From: Corynespora cassiicola
Taxonomy: Eukaryota; Ascomycota; Dothideomycetes; Pleosporales; Corynesporascaceae
Reading direction: 5' to 3'
DNA: 64,000 nt
Assembly: GCA_022059125.1 (NCBI GenBank)
Contig: JAEUWY010000023.1
Span: forward strand, 1,488,001 to 1,552,000
Shown piece after piece: positions 1-10,148 of this stretch. How positions within the stretch are numbered: the stretch's first letter is position 1; each line of letters starts with the position of its first letter. A program made the position numbers and the translations under genes. The notes beneath the pieces were generated by a model. That model did not search any database and was not told the origin of the DNA. It worked only from the letters and a program-made list of their open reading frames with translations.

Positions 1-475
1 GCTTGGAAGGATTGGTCTTGGTTCGACGGAGGTGCACCTTCGCAGGCACGGCACGACACGCCAGTAACATGAGAAGACGGCTGGGCAGCTTCCAAGGTGA
101 ATGGAGGCGCCCCAAGGTCAACCATACACCTGAGACTGCCGGCTACATGGCATGGCCGAGTACCACGTGCAGCTACCAATGCGGCATTGCCAAGAGCTGG
201 GCTTCGTCACGGTCAGGCGATTGTCAGCTGAGGAAGCCGACAACACGAGCCAGCTTTCTCCAAGAGCAAAATTTGAAACCTTGGAACGCATAGAATATGG
301 CATGTTCACGTGATTGATGTAAACTAATGTGGCGGCCTCTTGGCTTATGCCTGGGTCATTGCCGCTGTGTTCATTTTCTGTTTGTACCAAAGAAACCAGT
401 CCGTGTCTCGCCACCTGAATAGAAACCGGAAGAAATTGCGGCTCGATTCCATCTTGCCAGTGCCAAGCGCTCCGT
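1..475. other. Left-edge intergenic sequence
   Basis: No supported gene. The open frames here have no recognisable domain and look like chance frames. It is the 3' flank of the minus-strand P450 gene. Confidence 0.5.
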
Positions 476-2090
476 CTAATGTTGAGCAAACGTCATCTTG
501 ACATTCAGCGGCGGCTTCTCCCAAATAGTATATCCCTTCATATTCTCTGCCCAGCCCTCGTTCTCGGGCAGAGGCTGGAAATCAAAGTTCCAGATCATCT
601 TTGCGAGGATAAGATGCAGCTCTGAGTAGGCCAGATTTTTCCCAAGGCAATCCGCAGGCCCATATGAGAATGGGCGGAAGCACTTCTTGTTGTCCGAGGC
701 GAAGGAAGAATCGTAAAGCGGGTGATCTTGGGGAAGAAACCTCTCGGGAACAAAGTCGTCCGGGCGGTAGAAATTTCGCGGATTGTGATAGGTTGCAAAT
801 TGGTTCACGATGACCTTTGTCTACGGGAAAGTTAGAACATGTCGTCGAGTGCAATTCTGCTTGGACTTACTCCTGCTGCAATGTAATGGCCCCCGACAAA
901 ATCTCCTGGCGAGACTCGACCGGGGCTGACTACCACCGGAGGGAATACTCGCAGCCCTTCTTCAATGACTGCACGGGTGTAGGTCAATTCAAAGGCTGCC
1001 TTCATGGTAATCTCCTCGTCGGAGCTGAACGTGGTGCGAATTTCCTCCTTGAGCCTATGCATAACATGTGGGTTCTTGTTCAGGTAATACGTGATGCCTG
1101 AAAGGGCGGTTGCAGTCGTCTCACTCCCGGCTACAATCAAGGCCTCTGAATTGCCAATGATCTCGTTTTCCGACATGCCCTTCTCATCGTTGTGCTTGAG
1201 AACATACGACATGAAGTCATTGCGTTCCTTGGCGGGGCCAAGAGCCAGGCGGCGTCTTGTCTTTTCCTTTGTGAAAGCCTGGTGATCGGCACGGGCAGCA
1301 AGCATCTTGTCCCCCATTATTGCGAGGGTCAAGGGGCGCGTGAAGGGATACTTCAAGAGAAACCTCAAAACTTCGCCGGCCTTGACTGTGTGTAGGATTA
1401 GAGACACCCATGTGTGCATGGTGCTCTGCTCAAGGCAGTCGAACGATTCCCCAAATGTAAGATCTCCAATCACGTCGAAGGTAGTGAAGTTGTACCATTT
1501 TACCACGTCAACTGGCTTTCCTTCCTTGGCCATTTCGCGTACACGATCAATCAGAAGCTCCACATATTTCCTGATCAGAGGTTCCTGCTCGGACAAGGCA
1601 GCTTTCGAGAATGCATGAGCAAGAATGCGCCGTTGCCTTCGGTGTCCATTACGGTCCGTCACAAAGAGACTGGGATTGGTTGGCGTTTTGTCGTTTTGAA
1701 TATCGAAGAAATCCTGATCTCGGATGAATTCTGGCTTTCCGGCCCGCTTCAGGGAGAAGCAATCTTCCCACGCCGGATCTCCATCGACCCCAATCTCGTT
1801 GGGTCCGATCCTGACGATAGGTCCATACTTTACGTGAAACGACTTCACATCTCTATACCAAGAGCCAGACAAGTTACGTAGGTCCTTTGGCAATCCAGAT
1901 ATGGCATAGAGTTTAGGACCAGGGACTTTCGCAAGCGGGTGGAAGAATAGTCGATATACTGCAAGACCGACAAAGTACAACAGTGGCTTTGGAAGAGAGG
2001 GGAGGATGATCAGCTGCAGCTTTGGAGACAATGAACACAGCCAAAACTCACCAAAGCAATCAAAATGGGGAGTATAGATAGGTTGGGCAT
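476..2090 (-). CDS. Cytochrome P450 monooxygenase (microsomal, class II type)
   Basis: Heme-thiolate monooxygenase, probably ER-anchored and acting on a small molecule; the substrate cannot be told. Proposed exons are 2090-2052, 1986-871 and 820-476, giving 499 residues, normal for a fungal P450. Visible in sequence: a short hydrophobic N-terminus, the proline hinge HPLAKVPGPK, the oxygen-binding I-helix AGSETT (about residues 299-304), the K-helix ExxR (about 356-359, in EEGLR), PERF, and the heme loop FSYGPADCLG with the cysteine near residue 443. The 50-nt intron at 821-870 is unambiguous. The first intron (1987-2051, 65 nt, GTGAGT start) is inferred because it restores a start codon and anchor; starting at 2031 instead is possible. 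The overall look is that of CYP65/TRI4-like fungal families (inference). A dipeptidase lies upstream on the same strand. Confidence 0.9.
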
Positions 2091-2569
2091 TTTCGTGGTT
2101 GCGCCGTGCAATTTCAATAGGTGGAGGTTAGACGGAGCAAACTCTGCGCTCGGAACTGGCAATGGTGGAGGGCCAGATCCCACATCTTTATATTGCTATC
2201 CTTGGAAGATTTGCACGTAGATTGCATACTCAAGCGAATGATGGTATCGGGCCCATACTTCCCTAATCACCTGGACAAATTTTCGTCCGTGATATCCTTC
2301 GAACCAGGAAAAGGGCCTATACTCTCCAAGCCTTGCCATGCACCTTGTCCATGGTCCTCGGGGTAGTTTACGTGCTGTGTAGCAATGAGCCACAATGGTG
2401 GAACATGGCCCTGGGCAACATATCATATAAGCCGCACTCTGATGTGAATCAGCAGGGATCAAAGGGGTTGGATGGTCCAATCGCGGACAGTTCCGTACGT
2501 GTGGCAGACCGTTGTATCCCCGTTGATACCGTGCACTAGCAACTCTAGTACGCATACGGAACCCGGAAA
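2091..2569. promoter_or_regulatory. Intergenic, P450 promoter region
   Basis: This 479-bp gap lies between the dipeptidase stop and the P450 start, both on the minus strand. It should contain the P450 promoter. No specific motif is called. Confidence 0.4.
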
Positions 2570-4112
2570 CTAGGCTATCCGATCGAGGTTTTCGACTCCA
2601 CTCCATGTATTCCGTGTGCTCCACGGGTTTTGCAAGTCGTCTTCCAGTGGAATTGCATACTGTCGAAGTTTTTCCGACACTTCGTCCGCCTCCCTCCAAA
2701 CTCGCAGAAGATTGCGACCCACAACCTTGGTCACATCATCGTCACTGATGCCTTGAGCGAGTAGCTCGGCTACAAGATCCGGAAATTTGGAGACATCTTC
2801 CAGACCCGCAGGAGTGGATTCGATGCCATCGTAATCCGTGCCGATGCCAACATGATCGTAGCCGATCAGTTCGCCGATGTGTCTGATGTGGCGGACGACC
2901 TGATGGAGTGTGGAGTTGGCAGGGTAAAAGTCGGGAAGGTCAGAGGGAGTCTTCCCAGGCGTGCAGGATATAAAGGCAGGGCTGAAGTTTACCATAACGA
3001 CAGAGTTGCGCTTCTTGACTAGCTGCAGGACATCATCGGGCACGTTTCTAGGATGGGGGCAAATTGAATAGGCGGAACTGTGACTGAAGATCGGCGGGGC
3101 AAGGCTGCCGTTCCACGCATCGGTTCCATTCCCGGCGAGGGCATCGATCATGGTGTCCTTGCTAACGTGCGAAAGGTCAACAAGCATGCCCAGACGATTC
3201 ATTTCCTTGATCAAATCACGACCATCGGGGCTTAGGCCATGCCAGTATGGCTCTGCAACATGAGCTGAGAAGCCCGGTCCCGACTCCAGGGCAGCGTCGG
3301 CATATTTGTTGTGGCAATTCCAGGTCAAGGTAGCGTAACGAACTCCAAGCTGATGGTAGAGGCGAAGGGTCCCGATTGAGTTTCCTATTTGGTGTAGGCC
3401 CTCGATGGCTGTGGGAGAGATCAAACGGCCCTGTTTGAAGGCGTCCAAGGCCTCTTGGCTGTTGCGAGATGGTGTGAAGTACTTGGGATAGCTCTCGCCC
3501 AGTCGTCTGAAGAGATCGAGCTGGTCGAGGGTCAATCGCACGACTGGATTGATTCAGCATGACCGTCTACGTCGTAGATGCTGCTCTAGGCTTACGTGGC
3601 TGATACACTTCGTCGGAGAAGTCAGTGCGGTTCCCCAACGGACAAGGAATATATGCACTCCAAAAAGCGCCCCCCTGCTTTCCCTTGTCGAGGCGGGGAA
3701 GGTCGACGTGCTGCGGAAGGCCACCGTTCTCAAAGAGGTGCTTGAAGTCACTACCGTAAATGTGGTTGCGGTACTGTGCGCGCAGAAAGATCATCAAATC
3801 GTTGTGGCCATCTTTAGCGGGTTAGCAGCTGGCATAGACTGCCACAGGGCATGGCGAACCGATCAGCGGATTCTCCTCCAGGATGCTCTTTGCGCGCTCC
3901 TCGACTGTGGGCGCGTGCCCACACGGCGCGTGGTGCTTTCCAATCAGATGGTGAAGCACGGGGCCGTACCATAGGCCAGCAGCAACGGCGAGTAGGGCGG
4001 CGGCAGCAACGCGGTGCATAAGAGGGCACCGGCGCCGCGGCGGAGAGGGGTCGGCGGGCAGCCCCGCGCTCTTTTCATTTACCGGCACTCGCAGACCATT
4101 GGCCTCCTCCAT
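2570..4112 (-). CDS. Membrane dipeptidase, peptidase family M19
   Basis: Zinc-dependent dipeptidase of the renal dipeptidase family, hydrolysing dipeptides and related small conjugates. Exons 4112-3860, 3811-3596 and 3543-2570 give 480 residues; introns are 48 nt (unusual GTTCGC donor) and 52 nt. After a charged N-terminal tail one hydrophobic segment (about residues 33-55, AAAALLAVAAGLWYGPVL) predicts a type II membrane anchor, so the catalytic domain faces the lumen or outside. The metal-site motifs are intact: DGHND created exactly across the first splice junction, IEGLH, VDLSHVS, FSHSSA, followed by GIGTDYDG. The start at 4112 is preferred over an upstream in-frame ATG at 4358 because that extension is low-complexity and overlaps the divergent promoter. 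Family members include a housekeeping type and the GliJ type of epipolythiodioxopiperazine clusters; the anchor argues for the former but does not settle it. Confidence 0.9.
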
Positions 4113-4363
4113 GGCGGCAGCTGTAGGGAAACGCAAAAGCAATGCGAGCAGTGGGAGGGCGGGAAAGATAAAGGGTCGGTGGTAGCGGAAGCTCGGGCAT
4201 GGGGTGGATGGGTGGGCCGGCCCCCAGCGGCACAGGCCTTGGCAGCGAGCTGCGGAGTTTGGCCCTCTCCTCCGTGCCTCCAAGACACCGCTCGACACAT
4301 TTCGACACATTCGACACACTCGACACACTCGACATTCACGCCGCTTCGTTGCAGCCATTCACC
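4113..4363. promoter_or_regulatory. Divergent promoter with 9-bp tandem repeat
   Basis: This 251-bp region separates the start codons of the minus-strand dipeptidase and the plus-strand ILM1-like gene and must serve both. At 4291-4336 it contains about five copies of a 9-bp unit close to CGACACACT. Confidence 0.6.
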
Positions 4364-4993
4364 ATGGCAGTCGTCTCGGCCTATTTCATCATCCGCACCC
4401 TGGCCCTTTTCCACATCACCCTGGCCGTCTTCTTCTTGAAGAGTCCGGAGACGATTGCAAGCCAAAACATCGTCTTCATGATGGGCCAGTCCATGAAGCT
4501 TGTGCGTACCATATGCCCCACCGCTTGGTCATCATGCTGACTTGGGTTGCATAGCCCACGCCCAACGACTTCTACAAAGCCTCGGCAACGACCGGCTTCA
4601 TTGCTCTCCTGCTGGCCTTCCTCGGCGTCAGCGATCTCACTGCCCTCTCCCTCCCCGAAGAAGTGGCCGATACGTATTGGGGAACCCAGACCCCGGTCCG
4701 CCTTGCCTTCTTGTTTGGCGTTACCGGATACACGTACCTGTTCAAGCAGCATGGTATCCTTGCAAGCCAGGGGCGCGACTATACGTACAATGCGGGTGAC
4801 AACCTGAAGAACAGCATCGTTTTCACCTGGGGCTTTCTGGAGCTGTCGGCATGGTTTTGGGTAGGAAACACCTTCGTCCCACTAGCCTAAACCACCTAAC
4901 ACGGACCAGGTATTCGTAACTCTACGTGACGAGAGACAGCAGAGGAACGTGCGTCTGATGGAGAAGCGCAAGGCCGAGGAGGATCGAATGTGA
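4364..4993 (+). CDS. ILM1: ILM1-like ER membrane protein
   Basis: Homologue of the fungal 'increased loss of mitochondrial DNA 1' family, a small multi-spanning ER membrane protein whose yeast mutant loses mtDNA; the biochemical role is unknown. Exons 4364-4501, 4555-4860 and 4910-4993 (introns 53 and 49 nt) give 175 residues. Four hydrophobic stretches are visible: YFIIRTLALFHITLAVFFL, ATTGFIALLLAFLGV, the TPVRLAFLFGVTGYTYLF segment and WGFLELSAWFWVFV. A basic/acidic tail (EKRKAEEDRM) ends the protein. The central TPVRL/Y-Y-F segment and the W-W terminal helix are what I recognise as family features. The start has a good context (CACCATGG). It is transcribed divergently from the M19 dipeptidase. 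Confidence 0.8.
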
Positions 4994-5704
4994 TGGTTCG
5001 GGACGGCTTTACACACACACCTCTTCCACGATTCGCTCGCCGACACTGAGCCTCAAGAATCATCACAACAGTCGACTGCAATCAGTGGCTGCTTAGACGA
5101 CCACGTCGAGTTACCCTGAAAGGTACCTGGTCAAGCAAAGGTATGCCCAAGCACGGCCGAGGGCGTAACTTACCTCCTGGGCACTCGGTGCTTCCAAACT
5201 GTGCTGTAGGAATGTTTGGGTAAACAGCCCCTGAGGTCTGGCATAACAAAAATAGACTGGCATATGCGGACATTGGAACCATGGGACGCTCACCTGCACA
5301 TTGCACGTCCAACTGGCTGGGCTACATAAATCACAACTTAATCTAAAACTCCCGTTGCTCCGATTTGTTCACATCTTGCAAGTCGCCTGCCTTATGCTAA
5401 CTTTATTGGTTTTCTGTGCCGTGTAGGCTCGGTTCCCCATTGACTCCGACATAGCGCTGTAGTCTGATACGCTCGGCAATAGCCCTTCTACATCAGTGCT
5501 ATGCATAGACATAATAAGAGGCGCACCAGCCTATCGGAGTTCCGACGCTCTAGAGCTAGAAATATGCTAAAAGCTGCCTCACCAATATGCGTTCCCGTGC
5601 TTTCTTTTTTCTGTTTCATGAGTTCCAGAACACACGAGTACGTTGTCGTAGAAGAACTTCTTGATTTCCCCCTTTTCTAGACAATTAGCAGCAACCTCAC
5701 AAAT
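4994..5704. other. Intergenic
   Basis: 711 bp without a convincing gene. It is the 3' flank of the ILM1-like gene and the 5' flank of the FAD monooxygenase. No repeat or motif stands out. Confidence 0.5.
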
Positions 5705-7003
5705 ATGTCTACCCAATCCACTTTGAATATCATCATTCTCGGCGGCGGCATCGCGGGTCTCACCACAGCTCTCGCTCTCACCAAATACGCCCCATCTTCG
5801 TCTCCGACCCCCAAAATCACCATTTTCGAGGTTCGACCTGAGCCTGCCACAATTGGCGGCGCAGTCAATCTCACGCCCAACGCCCTCCGTCTCCTCTCGC
5901 ACCTGGGTGCCCTCGACGAAATCCGCGCGCGGAACTATGGCAAAGAATGCCTCGCTGTCGAAGTCTTCGATCTATATTCAGGGACGAAGCTCGCTGAGAG
6001 TAGTTTCAAGGGTCCAGATGGGAAGGGTTTGGGTGATCCGCCCTTCGCAGCGCTAAGAATCACCCGCGGAGAGAGCTTGAAAGGCGTACTGGCTGCCATT
6101 GAAAAGAAGAGCAACATAGCCATGATATGCGGGAAGAAGACCACCGAGATCAAAGAGGATACCTCGGGTGTGACACTACAGTTCGAGGATGGCGGATCTG
6201 CTCAGTGCGACATCTTGATTGGCTGCGATGGCATACACTCCGCCGCGCGCCTGAAGCATGTCGAACCCGAGCGCAAGAGCGTGTACTCGGGCATTTGCAA
6301 TGCTTTTGGCTTCGCGAAGCGCAGACCAGCAGAAGACGGAAATGGCTATGAGCCTGTACACTTTGAAGCCACAGGCATGAATTTTGGACGCAGAGGCATC
6401 TTGCTGACTAGCTTCCACGACCAGTCCGAGAGCTCTGTGTATGTTGGTGCCTTGATGCAGGTACCAGAGATCGAGTCTAGAGACGGTTGGAAAGCAGCTG
6501 GCAAAGATGCAGATAAGACGCGCAAAGATATGCTGGAACGTTACGACGACGCGGCTTTACCAATCATAAAACATCTGATTGAAGACGCAGAGGAGTTATT
6601 CTTGTGGCCTGTGTTCACCCTCTCAAAAGGCGGCAAGTGGGCCACTGACCGTGTAATGCTGATTGGGGACTCGGCACACGCGATGCCGCCGCAAGGAGAA
6701 TCAACAGGCATCGTGTTCGAAGACGGTGTCTTGTTTGCCAGGTGTCTGGCTAGGTGGATGGAAAAGGGCGGAAGTGAGAAGGCACCGGTCAAGGAAGCAT
6801 TTGATGCATATGAAGCATTGAGAAGAGAGAGGATCGATATTGCCTTTGATGAAAGTCAAAGTGTGGTGCGGACAGTCAACGATGCTGGGTGGTTGGGGCA
6901 CAAGATCAAGACCAATGTTATCCCTTGGTATCTTTGGTGGACGAGAGGCTATAGGGAAAAGCATTTTATCGAGGATGTTACGGCCTGTGAGTTGGGATAT
7001 TGA
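5705..7003 (+). CDS. FAD-dependent aromatic-ring-type monooxygenase
   Basis: Single-exon flavoprotein of 432 residues in the salicylate hydroxylase-like (PHBH-fold, class A) monooxygenase family, which uses NAD(P)H and O2 to hydroxylate aromatic or polyketide-like substrates. The three family fingerprints are present: the N-terminal dinucleotide fold GGGIAG (residues 13-18), the DG motif GCDGIHSAAR (about 173-182), and the second FAD motif LIGDSAHAMPPQGESTG (about 318-335). The length is typical. No signal peptide or membrane segment is seen, so it is probably cytosolic. Many such enzymes sit in secondary-metabolite or aromatic-catabolism loci, but the neighbours here (ILM1-like, PEX10) give no pathway context, so the substrate is unknown. 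Confidence 0.9.
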   Translation: MSTQSTLNIIILGGGIAGLTTALALTKYAPSSSPTPKITIFEVRPEPATIGGAVNLTPNALRLLSHLGALDEIRARNYGKECLAVEVFDLYSGTKLAESSFKGPDGKGLGDPPFAALRITRGESLKGVLAAIEKKSNIAMICGKKTTEIKEDTSGVTLQFEDGGSAQCDILIGCDGIHSAARLKHVEPERKSVYSGICNAFGFAKRRPAEDGNGYEPVHFEATGMNFGRRGILLTSFHDQSESSVYVGALMQVPEIESRDGWKAAGKDADKTRKDMLERYDDAALPIIKHLIEDAEELFLWPVFTLSKGGKWATDRVMLIGDSAHAMPPQGESTGIVFEDGVLFARCLARWMEKGGSEKAPVKEAFDAYEALRRERIDIAFDESQSVVRTVNDAGWLGHKIKTNVIPWYLWWTRGYREKHFIEDVTACELGY

Positions 7004-7940
7004 TGCACATAGAGAAACCAGCAACTCTCAAGCATCATGAGCGAGACCAATTGCCGTTATTTTCCCAATTTACCGTGCTATTCCTTCCCATTTCTATTAT
7101 TTTAGGCCATTTCTTTGTCGCCTATGTTCCTTTGGGTCTTTACTTACAGGCCCAGTATCCACACAATTATATATCAGTGCCCCAGTTTTATCACCGTCGC
7201 TGTATTAACATGGCGCCCCCACGAAAATTGTCTCATCGCCGACTCTGCGGGTTGCTTCTTATCTACAAGCGAGCAGCTCCCAACATCGCTGTCTCAATTT
7301 TTGTGCGGGCTCATTCAGAAAAACAAAGACCGAGTTGAACGCACCTAATGATATCCGACGAGAAAAATGCCAATTAAAACTATGTACTTGTGTAACTGAA
7401 CATCTGCATCTCCGTACTACTCTAATTCAGCTTTTGTATTAATTAAATATAAGAATTGCAACTTCGCGCTAATAGGCTGTGACTTAGATAAGTTAAAAGT
7501 GTCCTACAAAAAAGGTATCTATCCTCTAAAACAATTCTGAGCAACCTTAAGCAATCTGGATGCTTCTTATAACCTATAGTCGAACTCGTACCAATCGCCC
7601 TTTTGTAATCATTTGAGCCCCCTCCGATGTGTCCATTCAGTTGAGGCAATAGACCTGTTGTGTCGAATTTGTGACTCGAATGGTCTCTCCGGACCCTATT
7701 CTGGTGTTAGATCAATCGAAAAAAAATAATCGCAATCTTTTGCTCCAAAAGGGCTTCAGGAAATCAACATGTCATTTCATTAGCTTCGGAAAGCTGTAGG
7801 ACGTTGTTCTGGTGGCCCAAGCTCGGCGTCGATGAGCCGAGGTCTCGGCCATGCCATGTTGAACATCATCTGCGACCCCATCGCTAGACGCACTCGACTT
7901 CCACCCTTTCTCTTGGTCGCAGGATCTTCTGGACTTCGCA
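7004..7940. other. Intergenic
   Basis: 937 bp with no recognisable gene. The middle part (about 7380-7550) is AT-rich. The last 150 bp before PEX10 are richer in GC and CT, as expected for a promoter/5'UTR. Confidence 0.5.
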
Positions 7941-9083
7941 ATGTCGGCCTTACCACCCTATACCTATCCGTTCGCTGCCTCTCCTGACATCATTCGATCA
8001 CACCAGAAAGATGCGTACTTCTCCGGCGTACTCCTTGAGCAGCTCTCCACACTTCTCCGCAAGACATACGGCGCCCGCTTCGCGCACACATACACGTCAG
8101 AAACACGCGTTTTCGGCGAGCTCCTATATCTAGGTCTGACGACGTTGATTGGGAACCGGACATTGGGAGAAGAGTATTGCGACATAATACAAGTCGAAGG
8201 CGAGAACGGCAAGCTGCCAGCGCTGGGGAGAAGAGCGGGATACATCTTGAGCTGCATATTGGGACCGTATCTGCTAGGTCGCGTACTGCCGCCTTTCAGA
8301 AGACGGATACGGGCGAAGCTCGAGGCGAACATCCGGAAGTACGCACGATCCCAGGCCAAAGCGCAGCAACAGATCAACGATAGTGGGGAGAAGAAGAGGG
8401 CGTCGACGCCGCTGGGAGCGCGCATCCAGGGCTACATCCTGCAGAACTTGGACACTCTGACATCTCCGTCGCCGATATATGCCATCTCGCTTGCGACATT
8501 CTACTTCTCCGGAAGCTATTACCATCTATCGAAGCGGTTGTGGAACCTCCGATATATTTTCACGCGCCAGGTATCCGAAAGTGACCAGCGCGTGGGCTAC
8601 GAAGTACTTGGCGTGCTCCTGGCCCTCCAGATGGCTATGCAAGCATACCTGCATCTGCAGAACACCATGACGCGCGACAATCCAACCACGGCCGCACTCA
8701 ACTCGGGGCCCAGCGCCACAGCGATGGTTGGCGGCGGGGTTGAGGTATCTCTCGACCCGAACGCATACAGCGCAAACAATGCGCTCTTGTTCGACGCCCC
8801 TGCCAACCCATCATCGGCGCCATCGGAGCTGCAAAAGTGGACACACACTCCGGCATCGGATCAGCCGAGGTACCAGCTGAGCAACGAGAACACCATGGGC
8901 TGGATCGGGGGAGGGAACAGAAAGTGCACCTTGTGCCTGGAGGAGATGAAGGATCCGAGCGTTACAACCTGTGGTCATGTGTTTTGTTGGACCTGTATCA
9001 GTGATTGGGCTAGAGAGAAGCCTGAATGTCCGCTTTGTAGACAGAGCTGTCTTGTTCAGCATGTACTCCCTTTGAGGAGCTGA
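7941..9083 (+). CDS. PEX10: Peroxisome biogenesis factor 10 (RING E3 ligase)
   Basis: Peroxisomal membrane E3 ubiquitin ligase subunit of the PEX2-PEX10-PEX12 complex, which ubiquitinates the import receptor PEX5 for recycling. The protein is 380 residues from one exon. The N-terminal half has the Pex2/Pex12-type domain (start YPFAASPDIIRSHQKDAYF, then hydrophobic helices around AGYILSCILGPYLLGRVLPPF and the ATFYFSGSYYHLSKRLWNLRY stretch). The C-terminus is a C3HC4 RING (about residues 328-366: CTLCLEEMKDPSVTTCGHVF, then CWTCI and CPLCRQ). A disordered Ala/Pro/Ser linker separates the two. Length and domain order match fungal PEX10. Confidence 0.95.
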   Translation: MSALPPYTYPFAASPDIIRSHQKDAYFSGVLLEQLSTLLRKTYGARFAHTYTSETRVFGELLYLGLTTLIGNRTLGEEYCDIIQVEGENGKLPALGRRAGYILSCILGPYLLGRVLPPFRRRIRAKLEANIRKYARSQAKAQQQINDSGEKKRASTPLGARIQGYILQNLDTLTSPSPIYAISLATFYFSGSYYHLSKRLWNLRYIFTRQVSESDQRVGYEVLGVLLALQMAMQAYLHLQNTMTRDNPTTAALNSGPSATAMVGGGVEVSLDPNAYSANNALLFDAPANPSSAPSELQKWTHTPASDQPRYQLSNENTMGWIGGGNRKCTLCLEEMKDPSVTTCGHVFCWTCISDWAREKPECPLCRQSCLVQHVLPLRS

Positions 9084-10148
9084 GAAGGCGGTAAAAGGTT
9101 GTAATGATGGAACGAATGATTATACCCGACGAAGGAAGGAACACAGTCGCAGTTAAAGCATACATGCATACAGAGGAATGGAGTTGCTTGAACAAAGCGC
9201 AATCATTCCACGGGGAACCTTGATCGAATGGAAAAACCGGTCACACTGATTATATGAGCAAATCGCCATGGAAGATCCACGAGTTTGTATCTCTACATAG
9301 ACCATTGTCTAAACTGTGACTTGCCACACGCATCTACATGACGTCCGCCTGTCATACATTATGCATGCGGAACACGACCCTGAGGTATCATCGAATAGTG
9401 TAGTCACCTACGGGAGCGTCTAACCACTCCTTTCTTTTTGGGGGAGTTTCCTCTTGTTCCCATAGCCGCTCGCCATTCCTTCCCTTTCTCTCAATCGAAA
9501 CCCCCCTTCTCCAGTGTGAGATTTGTCTTGCACCATGCCCGAGGATCGTCAACTGGGTCGAAGGGTGAGATGGAGCTCCATCTCCAGTTGTGTTCAGCCC
9601 AGTCCTTTGGCTCCAAAGGAGGTGTTTAGGACAGGCGTTCGACTACTAGAAGCTCCTTGAGTGGGTTAAGACACGGCCTTATTACCCACCTCTGAACGGA
9701 CTGGCGGCAACGACGGGGGCCTCTCGAGAGGCCTCGCAGTGTATTTCCAACGGGATAAATAATGGAACGCCCTGGAGGAATCCTGGACTGCCTCTCTCGC
9801 GGTGGGCAAGCCTGCCCGTTGCTTGCGCCTGCCGCTTTCACTGTGCCGACTGGACTCGAGTAGGAAGGCACGCGTCTTGGTCACGTCAACAATACAGCCA
9901 GCTCTTTCACTTGAGCCAGAACGCGTTTGCCTGCCTCGCAGACGCGTCCTTGTGCAGCCCTGGAGACGGCTTGGCATTGATGGGCCCTTCTTCCTGTTGC
10001 CACCGCCGCCGTTCCCTCCCTCTCTACTTGCTCTACCCCGACCCCGCGTCAGCTACCGCCCTTGTTGCTTGCCACACCTATACGCCGTAACGGCGCTTCT
10101 CTATTGCTAGCATAAGAGCCAGCCTCCTCTGGCTAGTCCGTTGACGCC
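9084..10148. other. Intergenic
   Basis: 1065 bp between PEX10 and the next plus-strand gene. No gene is supported. The stretch from about 9960 to 10148 is pyrimidine-rich, consistent with a long 5' leader. Confidence 0.5.

Noticed and set aside
4112..4358. Longer N-terminus for the dipeptidase starting at 4358
   Set aside because: It would translate the 9-bp promoter repeat into Cys-Arg repeats and overlap the neighbouring leader; the start at 4112 gives the expected short tail and membrane anchor.
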